Shown here piece after piece: positions 15,178 through 24,027 of a DNA stretch of 34,826 bases (position 1 is the stretch's first letter; the number at the start of each line of letters is the position of its first letter). Both the position numbers and the translations under genes were made by a program. The notes beneath the pieces were generated by a model, which searched no databases, had not been told where the DNA came from, and worked only from the letters and a program-made list of their open reading frames with translations. The stretch comes from SIG603 sp964369215 (lineage in GTDB: Bacteria > Bacillota > Clostridia > Oscillospirales > Acutalibacteraceae). The DNA is taken from positions 1 through 34,826 of the forward strand of contig CAYJEZ010000010.1 in NCBI GenBank assembly GCA_964369215.1, in the 5' to 3' direction.

Positions 15178-17016
15178 TTAATCTTCTGCCAATACAATAA
15201 TATAGTCGTCTTTTGTAAAGGTGATTTTTTCCGCTTTATCTGGGCTTGTAACAATCTCAAAAGTATGACCTAGTTGTTTTTTGTAGCCAATAGCTATTTC
15301 TCCTCTTTGTATAGCTATTTCAGTAATTGTATAAAAATCAACAGGCTTGTTAAGTATTACATAATTTTGCGCACTTCTAATATAAATCTCAGAGCCTTCT
15401 ACATTAAGTAGATCGGCAAAAACAATTGATAAATCTCTGCTTTGAGATATTTGAGTTACTATTAAGTTTACTATATCAGAGCCTATAACCAAGTCGTTTA
15501 CATTTGCTACTCTTGCGAGTTTTTGATTAACTGAGTTTTTCATCTCGCTGGTAATATTAAATGTTTTATTTTCTTTTTGAGCTATATCTCTTAAATGAAT
15601 TAGCTTCAGTAAAGTCATAGCATCAGATGTTTCAGAATCGTCATCATCTTTACTCAACAATAAAACATGGTGCAAATCACCTTTAGTTAATTCGTTAAGT
15701 TGTGCTCGTTCATTTGTATCACATTTATTAAAAATCACTTCTATATTTTTAAGTGATTTTAATTCTGATAAATCATATTCATCATCATGTGCAATGGTAA
15801 TTTTAGAGCCTTTAGTGAAGTAGTTGTTTAGCTCTTTTAATATTTTATACAATTTATCGTTAATACCTAATATTAAAATATTTTCAGGCTCATCTTTAAC
15901 TGAAGCCGTGCTGATATAATCTTTAGTTGATATAGTGATATCGCTAAGTTGTGGTTTTGCTACTCCATCATCTTCAACTAAAAGCAATAGCATGTCTTCT
16001 TTAGTTAATTTTGTATCTTTTGGTGGGTTTAAATAAATCTTTCCTTCTCTTTTGTAACCAAAAACAGTAGCTTTTCTAAAAAGATTTAAAGTATCTTTAA
16101 AATCAAAGCCTGATAACTCTGGGAAGTTTTCAAAATACAACTCATTTCCGTCATAGTCAAAAAGCTCAATAAGAACGTTAGACAATCCAGGTTGCCTGCA
16201 AGTTTGAGCAATAATTCTTGAAATAGCGTCGTGCACTAAAACAAGTTCAACATTACCCTCGCCTGCAATAAGTGCAGCTTGGTAGTTTTCTGCACTGTTA
16301 ACAGTTGCAACAATATGTGCATTAGTCTTCTTTTTACTTGCTTTAAAATAACTATTAACTGCTAGAACTGCCTTTACGGTTAAAAAGTCGATTGTTTCAT
16401 TTATAATGACAGATGAACAATAATCTATAGCACATTGTTCAAGAGAGTTAAAGTCAGTGATATTTCCTGTTCTGCAAATAACTCTTGTAGTTTTAAAATC
16501 AGTAATCTGCTCAGCAATAGCAGTCTCCATAGTTTCTTTATCTTCAGGAGATAAAACAACTATACAACCATTCTTTTGATTTTCATTAGCTATTATTAGT
16601 TCTGATATTATGGTGAAAATACTTTCATTAAAACCTAAAATTAAAGTGTGGTTTTTCTCTATTACTTTTGAATTTCCTTTTTTTAAAGACTGTAATTTTT
16701 CTTCAAAACCTGTTGTAATAATACCTATTAATATACTTGTTACAAATAATCCACAAAGAGTTACAATGCTCATTAAAACTAAAAAAGATATATCTGAAGT
16801 GTCGGTTCCTGTTATTGTGCCAGCGTCTATTGTATGCATTATACTTGCCCATATATTGTCTGATATAGCACCATCGCCAAATAAAAATCCAATTATACCA
16901 GCCAATACAATAACAGCAGTTGTAGCGAGAAACAAAATACCTACTAAAGCAATCGTTCCTTTAGACATTAAGTTGTCAAATTCGTATTGAAGTTTCTCTT
17001 TAAATCGTTTTCCCAT
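15178..17016 (-). CDS. CASTOR/POLLUX-type ion channel with two RCK (TrkA_N) domains
   Basis: A 612-residue membrane channel. TM1 is about residues 20-47, a pore loop with filter-like DAGTITGTD lies at 64-72, TM2 is about 77-103. Two tandem RCK/TrkA-N modules follow, each opening with a Rossmann strand (TLILGFNESIF at 124-134 and NILILGINDKLY near 375-386). This arrangement is that of the plant CASTOR/POLLUX channels and their bacterial relatives; the plant proteins conduct cations. The bacterial role is probably cation (K+ or Ca2+) homeostasis, gated by a nucleotide or ion at the RCK ring (family knowledge). It is divergent from ylxM, with its own promoter. Confidence 0.88.
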   Translation of the reverse strand: MGKRFKEKLQYEFDNLMSKGTIALVGILFLATTAVIVLAGIIGFLFGDGAISDNIWASIMHTIDAGTITGTDTSDISFLVLMSIVTLCGLFVTSILIGIITTGFEEKLQSLKKGNSKVIEKNHTLILGFNESIFTIISELIIANENQKNGCIVVLSPEDKETMETAIAEQITDFKTTRVICRTGNITDFNSLEQCAIDYCSSVIINETIDFLTVKAVLAVNSYFKASKKKTNAHIVATVNSAENYQAALIAGEGNVELVLVHDAISRIIAQTCRQPGLSNVLIELFDYDGNELYFENFPELSGFDFKDTLNLFRKATVFGYKREGKIYLNPPKDTKLTKEDMLLLLVEDDGVAKPQLSDITISTKDYISTASVKDEPENILILGINDKLYKILKELNNYFTKGSKITIAHDDEYDLSELKSLKNIEVIFNKCDTNERAQLNELTKGDLHHVLLLSKDDDDSETSDAMTLLKLIHLRDIAQKENKTFNITSEMKNSVNQKLARVANVNDLVIGSDIVNLIVTQISQSRDLSIVFADLLNVEGSEIYIRSAQNYVILNKPVDFYTITEIAIQRGEIAIGYKKQLGHTFEIVTSPDKAEKITFTKDDYIIVLAED

Positions 17017-17050
17017 TTTTACCCCTACCTTACCTTAAATTGTTAACAAA

Positions 17051-17079
17051 ATTTTACCATATAGTTAATAACAAGTCAA
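17051..17079 (-). promoter_or_regulatory. Promoter of the ion channel gene
   Basis: On the minus strand: -35 TTGACT (17079-17074), 17-base spacer, TGG then -10 TAAAAT (17056-17051), an extended-minus-10 type. The start would be near 17044, about 28 bases before the channel start codon. It lies back to back with the ylxM promoter, the two -35 boxes 31 bases apart. Confidence 0.7.
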
Positions 17080-17110
17080 TTGATACTAAAATAAAAATCT
17101 AAATTAATGC

Positions 17111-17139
17111 TTGACATATCTATATAGATATAGTATAAT
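17111..17139 (+). promoter_or_regulatory. Consensus promoter of the ylxM-ffh-rpsP-khpA operon
   Basis: TTGACA (17111-17116), 17-base spacer, TATAAT (17134-17139): a perfect consensus sigma-A promoter. The spacer contains a 16-bp perfect palindrome, ATATCTATATAGATAT (17116-17131). The start would be near 17146. Confidence 0.88.
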
Positions 17140-17147
17140 CGTTGAGG

Positions 17148-17168
17148 TGTAAAGTAAAAGACTTTACA
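17148..17168 (+). promoter_or_regulatory. Hairpin at the 5' end of the ylxM-ffh transcript
   Basis: TGTAAAGT (17148-17155), five bases, ACTTTACA (17161-17168): a perfect 8-bp dyad starting one or two bases after the predicted transcript start. It may shield the RNA 5' end from RNase attack, or serve as an operator in DNA form. The ribosome site GAAAGGG follows shortly after. Confidence 0.5.
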
Positions 17169-17189
17169 AGGTGAAAGGGTTTTTGTAAA

Positions 17190-17537
17190 ATGGCTAAAGA
17201 CATGAACTTTTCTCTTCTTCTTGATTTTTATTCAGATACATTGGGTGAAAAGCAGAAGGAGATAATGCTTGACTATTATTATGAAGATTTATCTTTGTCT
17301 GAAATATCTGAAAATAGAGGTATAACACGGCAAGGGGTAAGAGACAGTATAAAAAGGTCTCAAAATCATCTAACAGATATAGAGAGTAAGTTAAATTTAC
17401 TATATAAATTTAATGAGACTCAAAAAAATATAAATGTTATAAAAAATAGCATTTGCAATATAAAAGAAAAAACAACTGATAAAGACATAATGGTGCAATT
17501 AGATGTTATGTTAAAACATATTGAGCTTATAACATAA
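17190..17537 (+). CDS. ylxM: YlxM family protein (UPF0122), SRP-associated helix-turn-helix protein
   Basis: A 115-residue protein with a sigma-70 region-4-like helix-turn-helix in its first half: LLLDFYSDTLGEKQKEIMLDY, then LSLSEISENRGITRQGVRDSIKR. The second half is a helical tail. It lies 46 bp upstream of ffh, the conserved place for this gene in Firmicutes, where YlxM is reported to act with the signal recognition particle. Its DNA-binding-like fold is typical; whether it binds DNA or RNA is not settled here. First gene of the operon, behind a consensus promoter. Confidence 0.9.
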   Translation: MAKDMNFSLLLDFYSDTLGEKQKEIMLDYYYEDLSLSEISENRGITRQGVRDSIKRSQNHLTDIESKLNLLYKFNETQKNINVIKNSICNIKEKTTDKDIMVQLDVMLKHIELIT

Positions 17538-17583
17538 TATTATTTATTGTGAAGTTTAACTATTTACTTAATAGGAGGTAATT

Positions 17584-18921
17584 ATGGCGTTTGAAGGACT
17601 AGCAGATAAACTTGCCAACTCGTTTAAAAAGTTAAGAGGTAAGGGCAAGTTAAGCGAGGCTGATGTTAAAGAGGCTATGAGAGAAGTAAGACTAGCACTT
17701 CTTGAGGCAGATGTTAACTATAAAGTAGCAAAAGACTTTACTGCTACTGTTACAGAGCGCTCTGTAGGCTCAGAAGTTATGGAGAGCTTAACCCCGGCAC
17801 AAATGGTTATTAAAATTGTTAATGAAGAACTTTGTGCTTTAATGGGTGGCGCGCAAGAGAGACTTAACACTACAAGTACAATTCCAAACATTATTATGAT
17901 GTGTGGTTTGCAAGGAGCAGGTAAAACTACTCATGCCGCAAAACTTGCTGCAATGCTAAAATCTCAAGGTCATAGACCTTTATTAGTTGCTGGAGATATT
18001 TATAGGCCAGCAGCTATAAAACAGTTACAAATAGTTGGAGAAAAAGCGAATGCACAAGTGTTTGAAAAAGGAACTCAAGACCCTGTTCAAACAGCTAAAG
18101 AGGCAATTGCACACGCTAAAGACTATGGCAATGATTTTGTAATTATAGATACCGCAGGTAGACTTCAAATTGATGAAGTTTTGATGAATGAGTTAAAACG
18201 AATTAAAGACACTGTAAACCCTACCGACATTTTACTGGTTGTTGACTCTATGACGGGTCAAGAGGCTGTAAATGTTGCCAAAAGCTTTGATGAGAAATTA
18301 GAGATTTCAGGCGTTATTTTAACAAAGCTTGATGGTGATACAAGAGGTGGTGCGGCATTATCTATTAAAGCAGTAACAGGAAAGCCTATTAAGTTTTGTG
18401 GTACAGGTGAGAAGATTGGCGACCTAGAGGTTTTTCACCCTGATAGAATGGCAAGTAGAATTCTTGGAATGGGCGATGTGCTTACGCTTATTGAAGATGT
18501 TCAGAGTAAAATGGATGAAAAATCAGCTGAACAAGCCGCTCAGAGAATGCTTGAGAATAAAATGGACTTTAACGATATGTTAGAGCAGTTTAATCAAGTT
18601 AAAAAAATGGGACCTATTAAAGGTATATTACAAAAAATTCCGGGCGTTAAAAACCTTGATGATGTTGATATAGACGATAGAATAATGGACAGAAACGCTG
18701 CAATTATTTTGTCGATGACTCCGTTAGAGAGGTCAAAACCTGATGTGATAGATGCAAAAAGAAAAAGAAGAATTGCAGCTGGTTCTGGAATGAAAGTTGA
18801 AGATGTTAACAGGCTTATAAACCAGTTTAAGCAAGTACAAAAGATGATGAAACAGTTTTCAGGCAAAAAGGGTAAAAAAAGGCTACCTAAAAACCTTTTT
18901 AACGGCCCTATGGAGATGTAG
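17584..18921 (+). CDS. ffh: Signal recognition particle protein Ffh
   Basis: SRP GTPase that, with SRP RNA, targets nascent membrane and secreted proteins to FtsY and the translocon. 445 residues in the normal order: N helical domain (1-90), G domain with P-loop GLQGAGKTT (108-116), DTAGR (189-193) and TKLD (247-250), then the methionine-rich M domain (about 300-445) with the RNA-binding helix-turn-helix around GSGMKVEDVNRLINQF and a basic tail. Start: ATG with AGGAGG upstream. The gene is complete and unremarkable. No SRP RNA gene is recognised in this window. Confidence 0.98.
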   Translation: MAFEGLADKLANSFKKLRGKGKLSEADVKEAMREVRLALLEADVNYKVAKDFTATVTERSVGSEVMESLTPAQMVIKIVNEELCALMGGAQERLNTTSTIPNIIMMCGLQGAGKTTHAAKLAAMLKSQGHRPLLVAGDIYRPAAIKQLQIVGEKANAQVFEKGTQDPVQTAKEAIAHAKDYGNDFVIIDTAGRLQIDEVLMNELKRIKDTVNPTDILLVVDSMTGQEAVNVAKSFDEKLEISGVILTKLDGDTRGGAALSIKAVTGKPIKFCGTGEKIGDLEVFHPDRMASRILGMGDVLTLIEDVQSKMDEKSAEQAAQRMLENKMDFNDMLEQFNQVKKMGPIKGILQKIPGVKNLDDVDIDDRIMDRNAAIILSMTPLERSKPDVIDAKRKRRIAAGSGMKVEDVNRLINQFKQVQKMMKQFSGKKGKKRLPKNLFNGPMEM

Positions 18922-18987
18922 TAATATTACCAAAATTAATTGGATAATATATAAATTTATTTAAAATAAAATTTGGAGGATTTTAAA

Positions 18988-19230
18988 ATGGTAAAAATTA
19001 GATTAAGAAGAATGGGTGCAAAAAAACAACCTTTTTACAGAATAGTAGTTGCTGACTCAAGATACCCAAGAGACGGTAGATTTATTGAGGAAATTGGTTA
19101 CTATAACCCTATGACAGAGCCTGCTACAGTTAAAGTAGATGCAGAGAAAGCTAAAGAGTGGATGACAAAAGGAGCACAACCTACAGATATAGTTAAAACA
19201 CTATTTAAAAAGAATGGCGTAACTAACTAA
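18988..19230 (+). CDS. rpsP: 30S ribosomal protein bS16
   Basis: An 80-residue ribosomal protein, component of the small subunit body and needed for its assembly. The N-terminus MVKIRLRRMGAKKQPFYRIV is the family signature and the rest follows the usual pattern (DSRYPRDGRFIEEIGYYNP). ATG at 18988 follows GGAGGA with normal spacing; a frame opening upstream at 18973 is not used. Third gene of the operon, 66 bp after ffh, which is the conserved order in Firmicutes. Confidence 0.98.
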   Translation: MVKIRLRRMGAKKQPFYRIVVADSRYPRDGRFIEEIGYYNPMTEPATVKVDAEKAKEWMTKGAQPTDIVKTLFKKNGVTN

Positions 19231-19271
19231 AATATAAAATTTCTTTTTATATTAAAGAAAGGGAATGTTTT

Positions 19272-19499
19272 ATGCAAGATTTATTAGTATCTATTGCTCA
19301 GGGTTTGGTAGAGAAACCTGATGAAGTAGTAGTTTCGGTTGAAGACACAGAGACAGTGATTGTCTATCATTTGCATGTTGCAGATACCGATATGGGAAGA
19401 ATAATAGGAAAGCAAGGTAGAATTGCTAAAGCGATACGTACTGTTATGAGAGCGGCAGCAACTAGAAACAACAAAAAAATCTCTATTGAGATTGAATGA
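19272..19499 (+). CDS. khpA: KH-domain RNA-binding protein KhpA
   Basis: A 75-residue single KH domain with the RNA-binding loop GKQG (46-49) in IIGKQGRIAKAIRTV. KhpA pairs with KhpB (Jag) and in Firmicutes affects cell division, cell length and RNA binding. The gene follows rpsP by 41 bp, the standard order. Usually rimM, trmD and rplS come next; here a terminator follows and the neighbour is an unrelated aldo/keto reductase. The start has AAAGGGA upstream. Confidence 0.95.
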   Translation: MQDLLVSIAQGLVEKPDEVVVSVEDTETVIVYHLHVADTDMGRIIGKQGRIAKAIRTVMRAAATRNNKKISIEIE

Positions 19500-19531
19500 T
19501 TTTAATAGTAGTTGTTGGTATAATAGCAAAA

Positions 19532-19576
19532 TAATAAAAGGCTTGTGACGATTATTTCGTTGCAAGCCCTTTATTA
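19532..19576 (+). terminator. Terminator of the ylxM-ffh-rpsP-khpA operon
   Basis: TAATAAA (19532-19538) pairs with TTTATTA (19570-19576). After one A/C mismatch GGCTTG (19540-19545) pairs with CAAGCC (19563-19568), then a wobble-containing TGACG/CGTTG closes a 7-base loop. The T-rich right arm gives the terminating tract. Confidence 0.75.
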
Positions 19577-19653
19577 TATAAATATAATTATTTACTTTTA
19601 ATTATCAAATATGATATAATTGGTTCAAAGTTGCTTAGAAAGGAGTAATAAAA

Positions 19654-20670
19654 ATGAAAAAGATTATACTCGGTAAAACAAATATAGAGGTTAATTTTAA
19701 TGGATTTGGGGTACTTCCAATTCAACGAGTTAGTTTTGACGAGGCTAAAACTATACTACGAAAAGCGTACGATAATGGGGTTAATTTTTTTGACACAGCA
19801 AGAGGTTACTCTGATAGTGAGGAAAAAATAGGATATGCTTTAAGCGATGTTAGAGATAAAATAATAATAGCTTCAAAAACTCCGTCTACTAATGCTGAGG
19901 GGATTAGAAAAGACATAGAGACTAGTCTAAATATGCTTAAAACTGATTATATTGATATTTATCAGTTGCACAACCCTTCTTTTTGTCCAAAACCAGGCGA
20001 TGGGTCAGGTGTATATGAGACTTTACTTGAATTAAAAGCTGAGGGAAAAATTAGACATATAGGAATAACAAATCACAGAATGCCAGTTGCATTAGAGGCT
20101 GTTAATTCGGGTTTATATGAAACTATGCAGTTTCCTTTTTGCTATTTAGCAGACGAAAAAGAGATTGAACTTGTTAAGCTATGTAATGAAAAAAACATTG
20201 GTTTTATATGCATGAAAGCGCTTTCAGGAGGATTGATAATTGATTCGGCTACTGCATATGCTTTTTTGGCTCAATATAATGTATTACCAATTTGGGGTAT
20301 ACAAAGAGAAAGTGAGCTAGACGAGTTTATCTCTTATCAAGAGAATGAACCTATTATGGATAGTAAGAGAAAAGATTTTGTAGAGAAAGAAAGAGTAGAT
20401 TTATGTGGAGAATATTGTAGGGGTTGCGGTTATTGTCTACCATGTCCTGCTGATATAAACATTCCTATGATGGCTAGAATGTCACTTCTTCTTCGTCGTG
20501 CTCCTACTAAAAACTTTGTTTCAGATAAAGGCAAGGCAGATATGGATAAGATAAAAGATTGTATAAATTGTGGCAATTGTGCTGCACATTGTCCATATGA
20601 GCTTGACACACCTGAATTATTAAAACGGAATTTGATTGACTATGAAAAGTTTATTGAAAGCTTATCTTAG
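19654..20670 (+). CDS. Aldo/keto reductase with two C-terminal [4Fe-4S] clusters
   Basis: A 338-residue oxidoreductase. The N-terminal 240 residues form an aldo/keto reductase barrel with the catalytic tetrad D47, Y52, K75 and H106. The C-terminus adds a ferredoxin-like module: C255, C258, C261 and C264 (CX2CX2CX2CP) and C303, C306, C309 and C313 (CX2CX2CX3CP). The fusion is common in anaerobes and suggests electrons may come from or go to ferredoxin rather than only NADPH (inference). Own start with AAAGGAG; it stands alone between the khpA terminator and the DUF2264 gene. Substrate unknown. Confidence 0.9.
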   Translation: MKKIILGKTNIEVNFNGFGVLPIQRVSFDEAKTILRKAYDNGVNFFDTARGYSDSEEKIGYALSDVRDKIIIASKTPSTNAEGIRKDIETSLNMLKTDYIDIYQLHNPSFCPKPGDGSGVYETLLELKAEGKIRHIGITNHRMPVALEAVNSGLYETMQFPFCYLADEKEIELVKLCNEKNIGFICMKALSGGLIIDSATAYAFLAQYNVLPIWGIQRESELDEFISYQENEPIMDSKRKDFVEKERVDLCGEYCRGCGYCLPCPADINIPMMARMSLLLRRAPTKNFVSDKGKADMDKIKDCINCGNCAAHCPYELDTPELLKRNLIDYEKFIESLS

Positions 20671-20875
20671 TAATAAGTGTTTGCTATAGATATTTAACTC
20701 AAGACACTAACAGATATTAAGTGAAATTTATGTTAAAGCTATGTCACTTGCTTTTAAAATGTTTTCAGAGTGAATTAACTACAAAAAATTACTTGAAAAT
20801 TTAAGATAGTTGAACAAGACAGGCTTTATACTATTTTTAAGTTAAATGAAAATTAAAATATAATGGAGTTGTAAA

Positions 20876-22042
20876 ATGAACAATACAAGAAAATACTGGA
20901 TAAAAAAGCTTACAGAAATGTCAAGGCCTGTATTAGAGCATATAAAAAATGAAACTCTTTTAAGTGATGTACCATTAGAGATAAACAGAGAGGGGAAACA
21001 TGACTTTTTTGTAGTAGAAATTTTAGGTAGGGTATTACAAGGCTTAGCTCCTTGGATAGAAAAAGAAGCACTAGACCCAAATGAAGAAAAATTAAGGTTA
21101 GAGTTTGCACAACTTGCAAGAGATGCAATAGCAAGTGCTACAAATCCGAAGTCAAAAGATTTTGGTGTATTTGGTTTTGATTATAAAACTAATGGTAACC
21201 AATGGGTGGTAGACACAGCTTTTTTAGGAATTGCACTGCTTAGAGCACCTACTGAACTGATAGACAAATTAGATATTGAAGTAAAAACAAATTTGATAAA
21301 ATGCTTAAAAATAACAAGAAACACAAAGCCTGGATTTAACAATTGGCTTTTGTTTTCTGCAATGGTTGAGGCGGCGTTGTTTGCATTAGGAGAGAAAGAC
21401 TATGATATTATGAGAATAGACTACGCCTTAAAACAACACGACCAATGGTATATAGGCGACGGTAAATACAAAGACGGACCACACTTTGCCGATGATTATT
21501 ATAACAGCTATGTAATACAGCCTTTTATTGCCCAATTGTCTATTATGTTTTCTAATATTAAGTCAAAATGCACACTTGTAAGTGCTGAAGAAAGCGAAAA
21601 ATATTTAAAAAGATTTGTAAGGCACGCAAGAACACAAGAATTGACGATAGGAGAGGACGGTTCTTTTCCTCCAATAGGTAGGTCTATTACTTATAGATGT
21701 GGAGCGTTTCAGTCATTGGCTCAATGTGCTTTGTGGGAGATGTTACCAGCCGAGGTAAGCCCAGCAATGGCACGATGTGCACTTACAAAGGTGATAAAAA
21801 AGACTTTAGAGACACCTAATACTTACCGTGAAGACGGAATATTAAACATAGGTCTGTATGGTTATCAGCCACTTTTAGCTGAGAGTTATATATCTAATGC
21901 AAGTGTGTATATGGCTACTCTAGCATTTTTGCCATTAGGACTGTCAGAAGACAATGTTTTTTGGAGTTCACCAGATGAGAAGACAAGTGCAGAAAAAATT
22001 TGGAGTGGAGAAAATGTTATAGCAGACCATAAAATTAATTAA
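20876..22042 (+). CDS. DUF2264 domain protein
   Basis: A 388-residue protein that fits DUF2264 along its whole length: KYWIKKLTEMSRPVLEHI at the start, the helical LGRVLQGLAPW region, then DTAFLGIALLRAP, NNWLLFSAMVEAALF and YKDGPHFADDYYNSYVIQPF. The domain is a helical barrel related to glycoside hydrolases and lyases of the (alpha/alpha)6 type and is often found in plant-polysaccharide loci. No signal peptide, so cytoplasmic. ATG at 20876 with GGAG upstream. It lies about 4 kb before the rhamnosidase locus, so a shared role in glycan use is plausible but not shown. The activity is not established. Confidence 0.85.
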   Translation: MNNTRKYWIKKLTEMSRPVLEHIKNETLLSDVPLEINREGKHDFFVVEILGRVLQGLAPWIEKEALDPNEEKLRLEFAQLARDAIASATNPKSKDFGVFGFDYKTNGNQWVVDTAFLGIALLRAPTELIDKLDIEVKTNLIKCLKITRNTKPGFNNWLLFSAMVEAALFALGEKDYDIMRIDYALKQHDQWYIGDGKYKDGPHFADDYYNSYVIQPFIAQLSIMFSNIKSKCTLVSAEESEKYLKRFVRHARTQELTIGEDGSFPPIGRSITYRCGAFQSLAQCALWEMLPAEVSPAMARCALTKVIKKTLETPNTYREDGILNIGLYGYQPLLAESYISNASVYMATLAFLPLGLSEDNVFWSSPDEKTSAEKIWSGENVIADHKIN

Positions 22043-22083
22043 TTTAAGAATTATTTAATGTCTATAAAACTAAAATTTTTAAA

Positions 22084-22170
22084 GATGAAAATCTATTAAT
22101 TGGCTTTGTTATATTAATATGAGGAAAAAGAAAAAAACGCTTTCATTCCATTAAAAATAGATTTTTCATC
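22084..22170. repeat. Inverted repeat after the DUF2264 gene
   Basis: GATGAAAATCTATT (22084-22097) faces AATAGATTTTTCATC (22156-22170), 14 pairs with one bulged T around a 58-base loop. It may end transcription or stabilise the DUF2264 transcript. The 22043-22251 stretch holds no clear gene; it does hold a seven-codon frame at 22214-22237 with an excellent GGAGG ribosome site before it. Confidence 0.4.
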
Positions 22171-22251
22171 ATTTTAACTTAACAGTGGCATTAGAATTTT
22201 TTGGAGGATTGTGATGAGTGTGAAAATTATCACATAATATATTTATAGAAA

Positions 22252-22899
22252 CTAAAGAGATAAAAAGTACTTAAAAATTAAAGAAGGGTCTACTCTGTTT
22301 TTTTTATAAAATTCTGCAAACATTCTCTCGGGGTGCCATTGCAATCCAATTATTTTTTTATTATTGTGCATTATAGCTTCAATAACTCTGTCGTCAGAGT
22401 AAGCTAATATATTAAATTCATCTGATATTTTTTTTACTGCTTGGTGGTGTGCGCTGTTAACGTAAAATTCGTGAGAATATAAAGAGGATAAAAAATTGCT
22501 TGATGTAGTAATTATTTTATGAATTTTATCTTTTTTATCTAAGCGTCTTGAGTGACGTTCGCTTTCATCAATATGTTGAATTAAACTGCCGCCAAAGGCA
22601 ACGTTTAAAATTTGAATCCCCCTGCATATGCCTAAAATTGGCTTGTTCAATTCAGAAAATAGTTTAATAAGCTGAATTTCTATTTCATCTCTTTTGTCGT
22701 CAATACCGATGCAATGAGTGTTAGTCTCGCCATATAACTTTGGGTTGACATCATCTCCACCTAGTAACAGTAAACAGTCACACTCATAAGCGTTGGTGGT
22801 ATTTATATTAAAAATTGGTTTTGCATCACATTTTACTAGGGCGTTGTAGTAATTAATGTATTCATTTTTTTCTCCGAGACAAAAAACTGTTTTTTTCAT
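22252..22899 (-). CDS. Class-I glutamine amidotransferase-like hydrolase (peptidase C26, PuuD type)
   Basis: A 215-residue protein of the gamma-glutamyl-GABA hydrolase type. The nucleophile Cys92 sits in GICRGIQ, and the His189/Glu191 pair is in QWHPER. The oxyanion-region motif LLLLGGDDVNP (43-53) is present. Known relatives cleave gamma-glutamyl amides such as gamma-glutamyl-GABA in polyamine breakdown, but no polyamine gene is nearby. The start has AAAGGA upstream on this strand. Divergent from the carboxypeptidase gene; it ends opposite the DUF2264 gene. Confidence 0.85.
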   Translation of the reverse strand: MKKTVFCLGEKNEYINYYNALVKCDAKPIFNINTTNAYECDCLLLLGGDDVNPKLYGETNTHCIGIDDKRDEIEIQLIKLFSELNKPILGICRGIQILNVAFGGSLIQHIDESERHSRRLDKKDKIHKIITTSSNFLSSLYSHEFYVNSAHHQAVKKISDEFNILAYSDDRVIEAIMHNNKKIIGLQWHPERMFAEFYKKNRVDPSLIFKYFLSL

Positions 22900-23028
22900 A
22901 GCAGTTTCCTTTCTAAAATAAAATGGGAGAGAAACTATTGATAGAAAACACTTTGGTTCAAAACATAACTATAAATTAAAAATAGAGTATATTACCTAAC
23001 TAATAGTATATTATCTTCCTTTAATGAC

Positions 23029-23057
23029 TTGACGAAAACAAAATAATATCGTATTAT
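23029..23057 (+). promoter_or_regulatory. Promoter of the VanY-type carboxypeptidase gene
   Basis: -35 TTGACG (23029-23034), 17-base spacer, -10 TATTAT (23052-23057). The short leader contains a small hairpin, GGGTA/TACCC around AACA (23071-23084), just before the ribosome site GAAAGG. Confidence 0.75.
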
Positions 23058-23103
23058 GTAGATTATCGTCGGGTAAACATACCCATTAATTGAAAGGTAT
23101 AAT

Positions 23104-23970
23104 ATGAGTGATAATAGATACACAAATAAAAACAGAAGAACTCGAAGAAGAAAAACTATTAAAAGAAAAAGTCCTTTATTGTTATTAATAGTAATATTAT
23201 TAGTAGTAATATTAGCTCTTTTTATTGGGAACTCTATTTTTAATGAAGATAATACACAACCTGTGGGGGGAGACCCTCAAACTGAAATAACTCCGAAACC
23301 TACTGAGAGTTCTAAAGCAGAAGAAGATAGTGGTGAAGAAGATGAAAGTAGTGAAGAGGTTCAACCTACTTCAACTCCAACCCCTACTCCTATACCTACC
23401 CCAGAGCCAACTCCGTTCGTTCCTCCTTGGAACTTGCTTTTGGTAAATGTAGATAATTCATTGCCTGAGGGTTATAGCTTCACCCAAGCCTCATATGGGT
23501 CTGAAAGTGTAGATGAGCGCATATATGCTGAATTAGCAGCTATGATGAACGATGCCTCAAATGCTGGTATGAGCTTATGGATTGCTTCAGGGTATAGAAG
23601 TATTGAATTGCAAGAGCAGATATTGACTAATGCTACTAACAATAGAATGAGGGATTACGGAATGACACAAGACGAGGCTAGAGCAAATGCACTTCAAACA
23701 ATTGCGTTACCCGGAAGCAGTGAACACCATACAGGAATGGCAGTAGACTTTAATTATGTAAACTATGAATTTGAAGGGACAAAAGAATTTACTTGGTTAA
23801 GTGAAAATGCAGAAAATTATGGGTTTATTTTAAGATACCCTAGTGATAAAGTAGATATAACTAAAATTAATTATGAACCATGGCATTATAGATATGTAGG
23901 AGTAGAACACGCAGTAGCGATGAATGACTTAGATATGTGTCTTGAAGAATATTTAGAGTACTTAAATTAG
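23104..23970 (+). CDS. D-alanyl-D-alanine carboxypeptidase, VanY family
   Basis: A 288-residue membrane-anchored peptidoglycan peptidase. A very basic N-terminus (residues 10-22) precedes one membrane helix (24-42), then an acidic and Pro/Thr-rich linker (about 50-107), then the VanY zinc-peptidase domain. Zinc ligands and catalytic residues are visible: H208 and D215 in SEHHTGMAVD, and E258 with H261 in EPWHYRYV. The domain faces outwards and would trim the terminal D-Ala of the stem peptide. No vancomycin-resistance genes are nearby, so a housekeeping wall role is likely. Start: ATG with GAAAGG. Confidence 0.93.
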   Translation: MSDNRYTNKNRRTRRRKTIKRKSPLLLLIVILLVVILALFIGNSIFNEDNTQPVGGDPQTEITPKPTESSKAEEDSGEEDESSEEVQPTSTPTPTPIPTPEPTPFVPPWNLLLVNVDNSLPEGYSFTQASYGSESVDERIYAELAAMMNDASNAGMSLWIASGYRSIELQEQILTNATNNRMRDYGMTQDEARANALQTIALPGSSEHHTGMAVDFNYVNYEFEGTKEFTWLSENAENYGFILRYPSDKVDITKINYEPWHYRYVGVEHAVAMNDLDMCLEEYLEYLN

Positions 23971-24027
23971 TATATGACAGAATTTGAATTAATATTATAA
24001 CTTATAATTGAAAGGTTGAAAAGATAG

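Noticed and set aside
16610..16990. Open frame of 126 codons on the plus strand inside the ion channel gene
   Set aside because: Antisense to the channel's membrane and RCK region; hydrophobic character mirrors the real gene.
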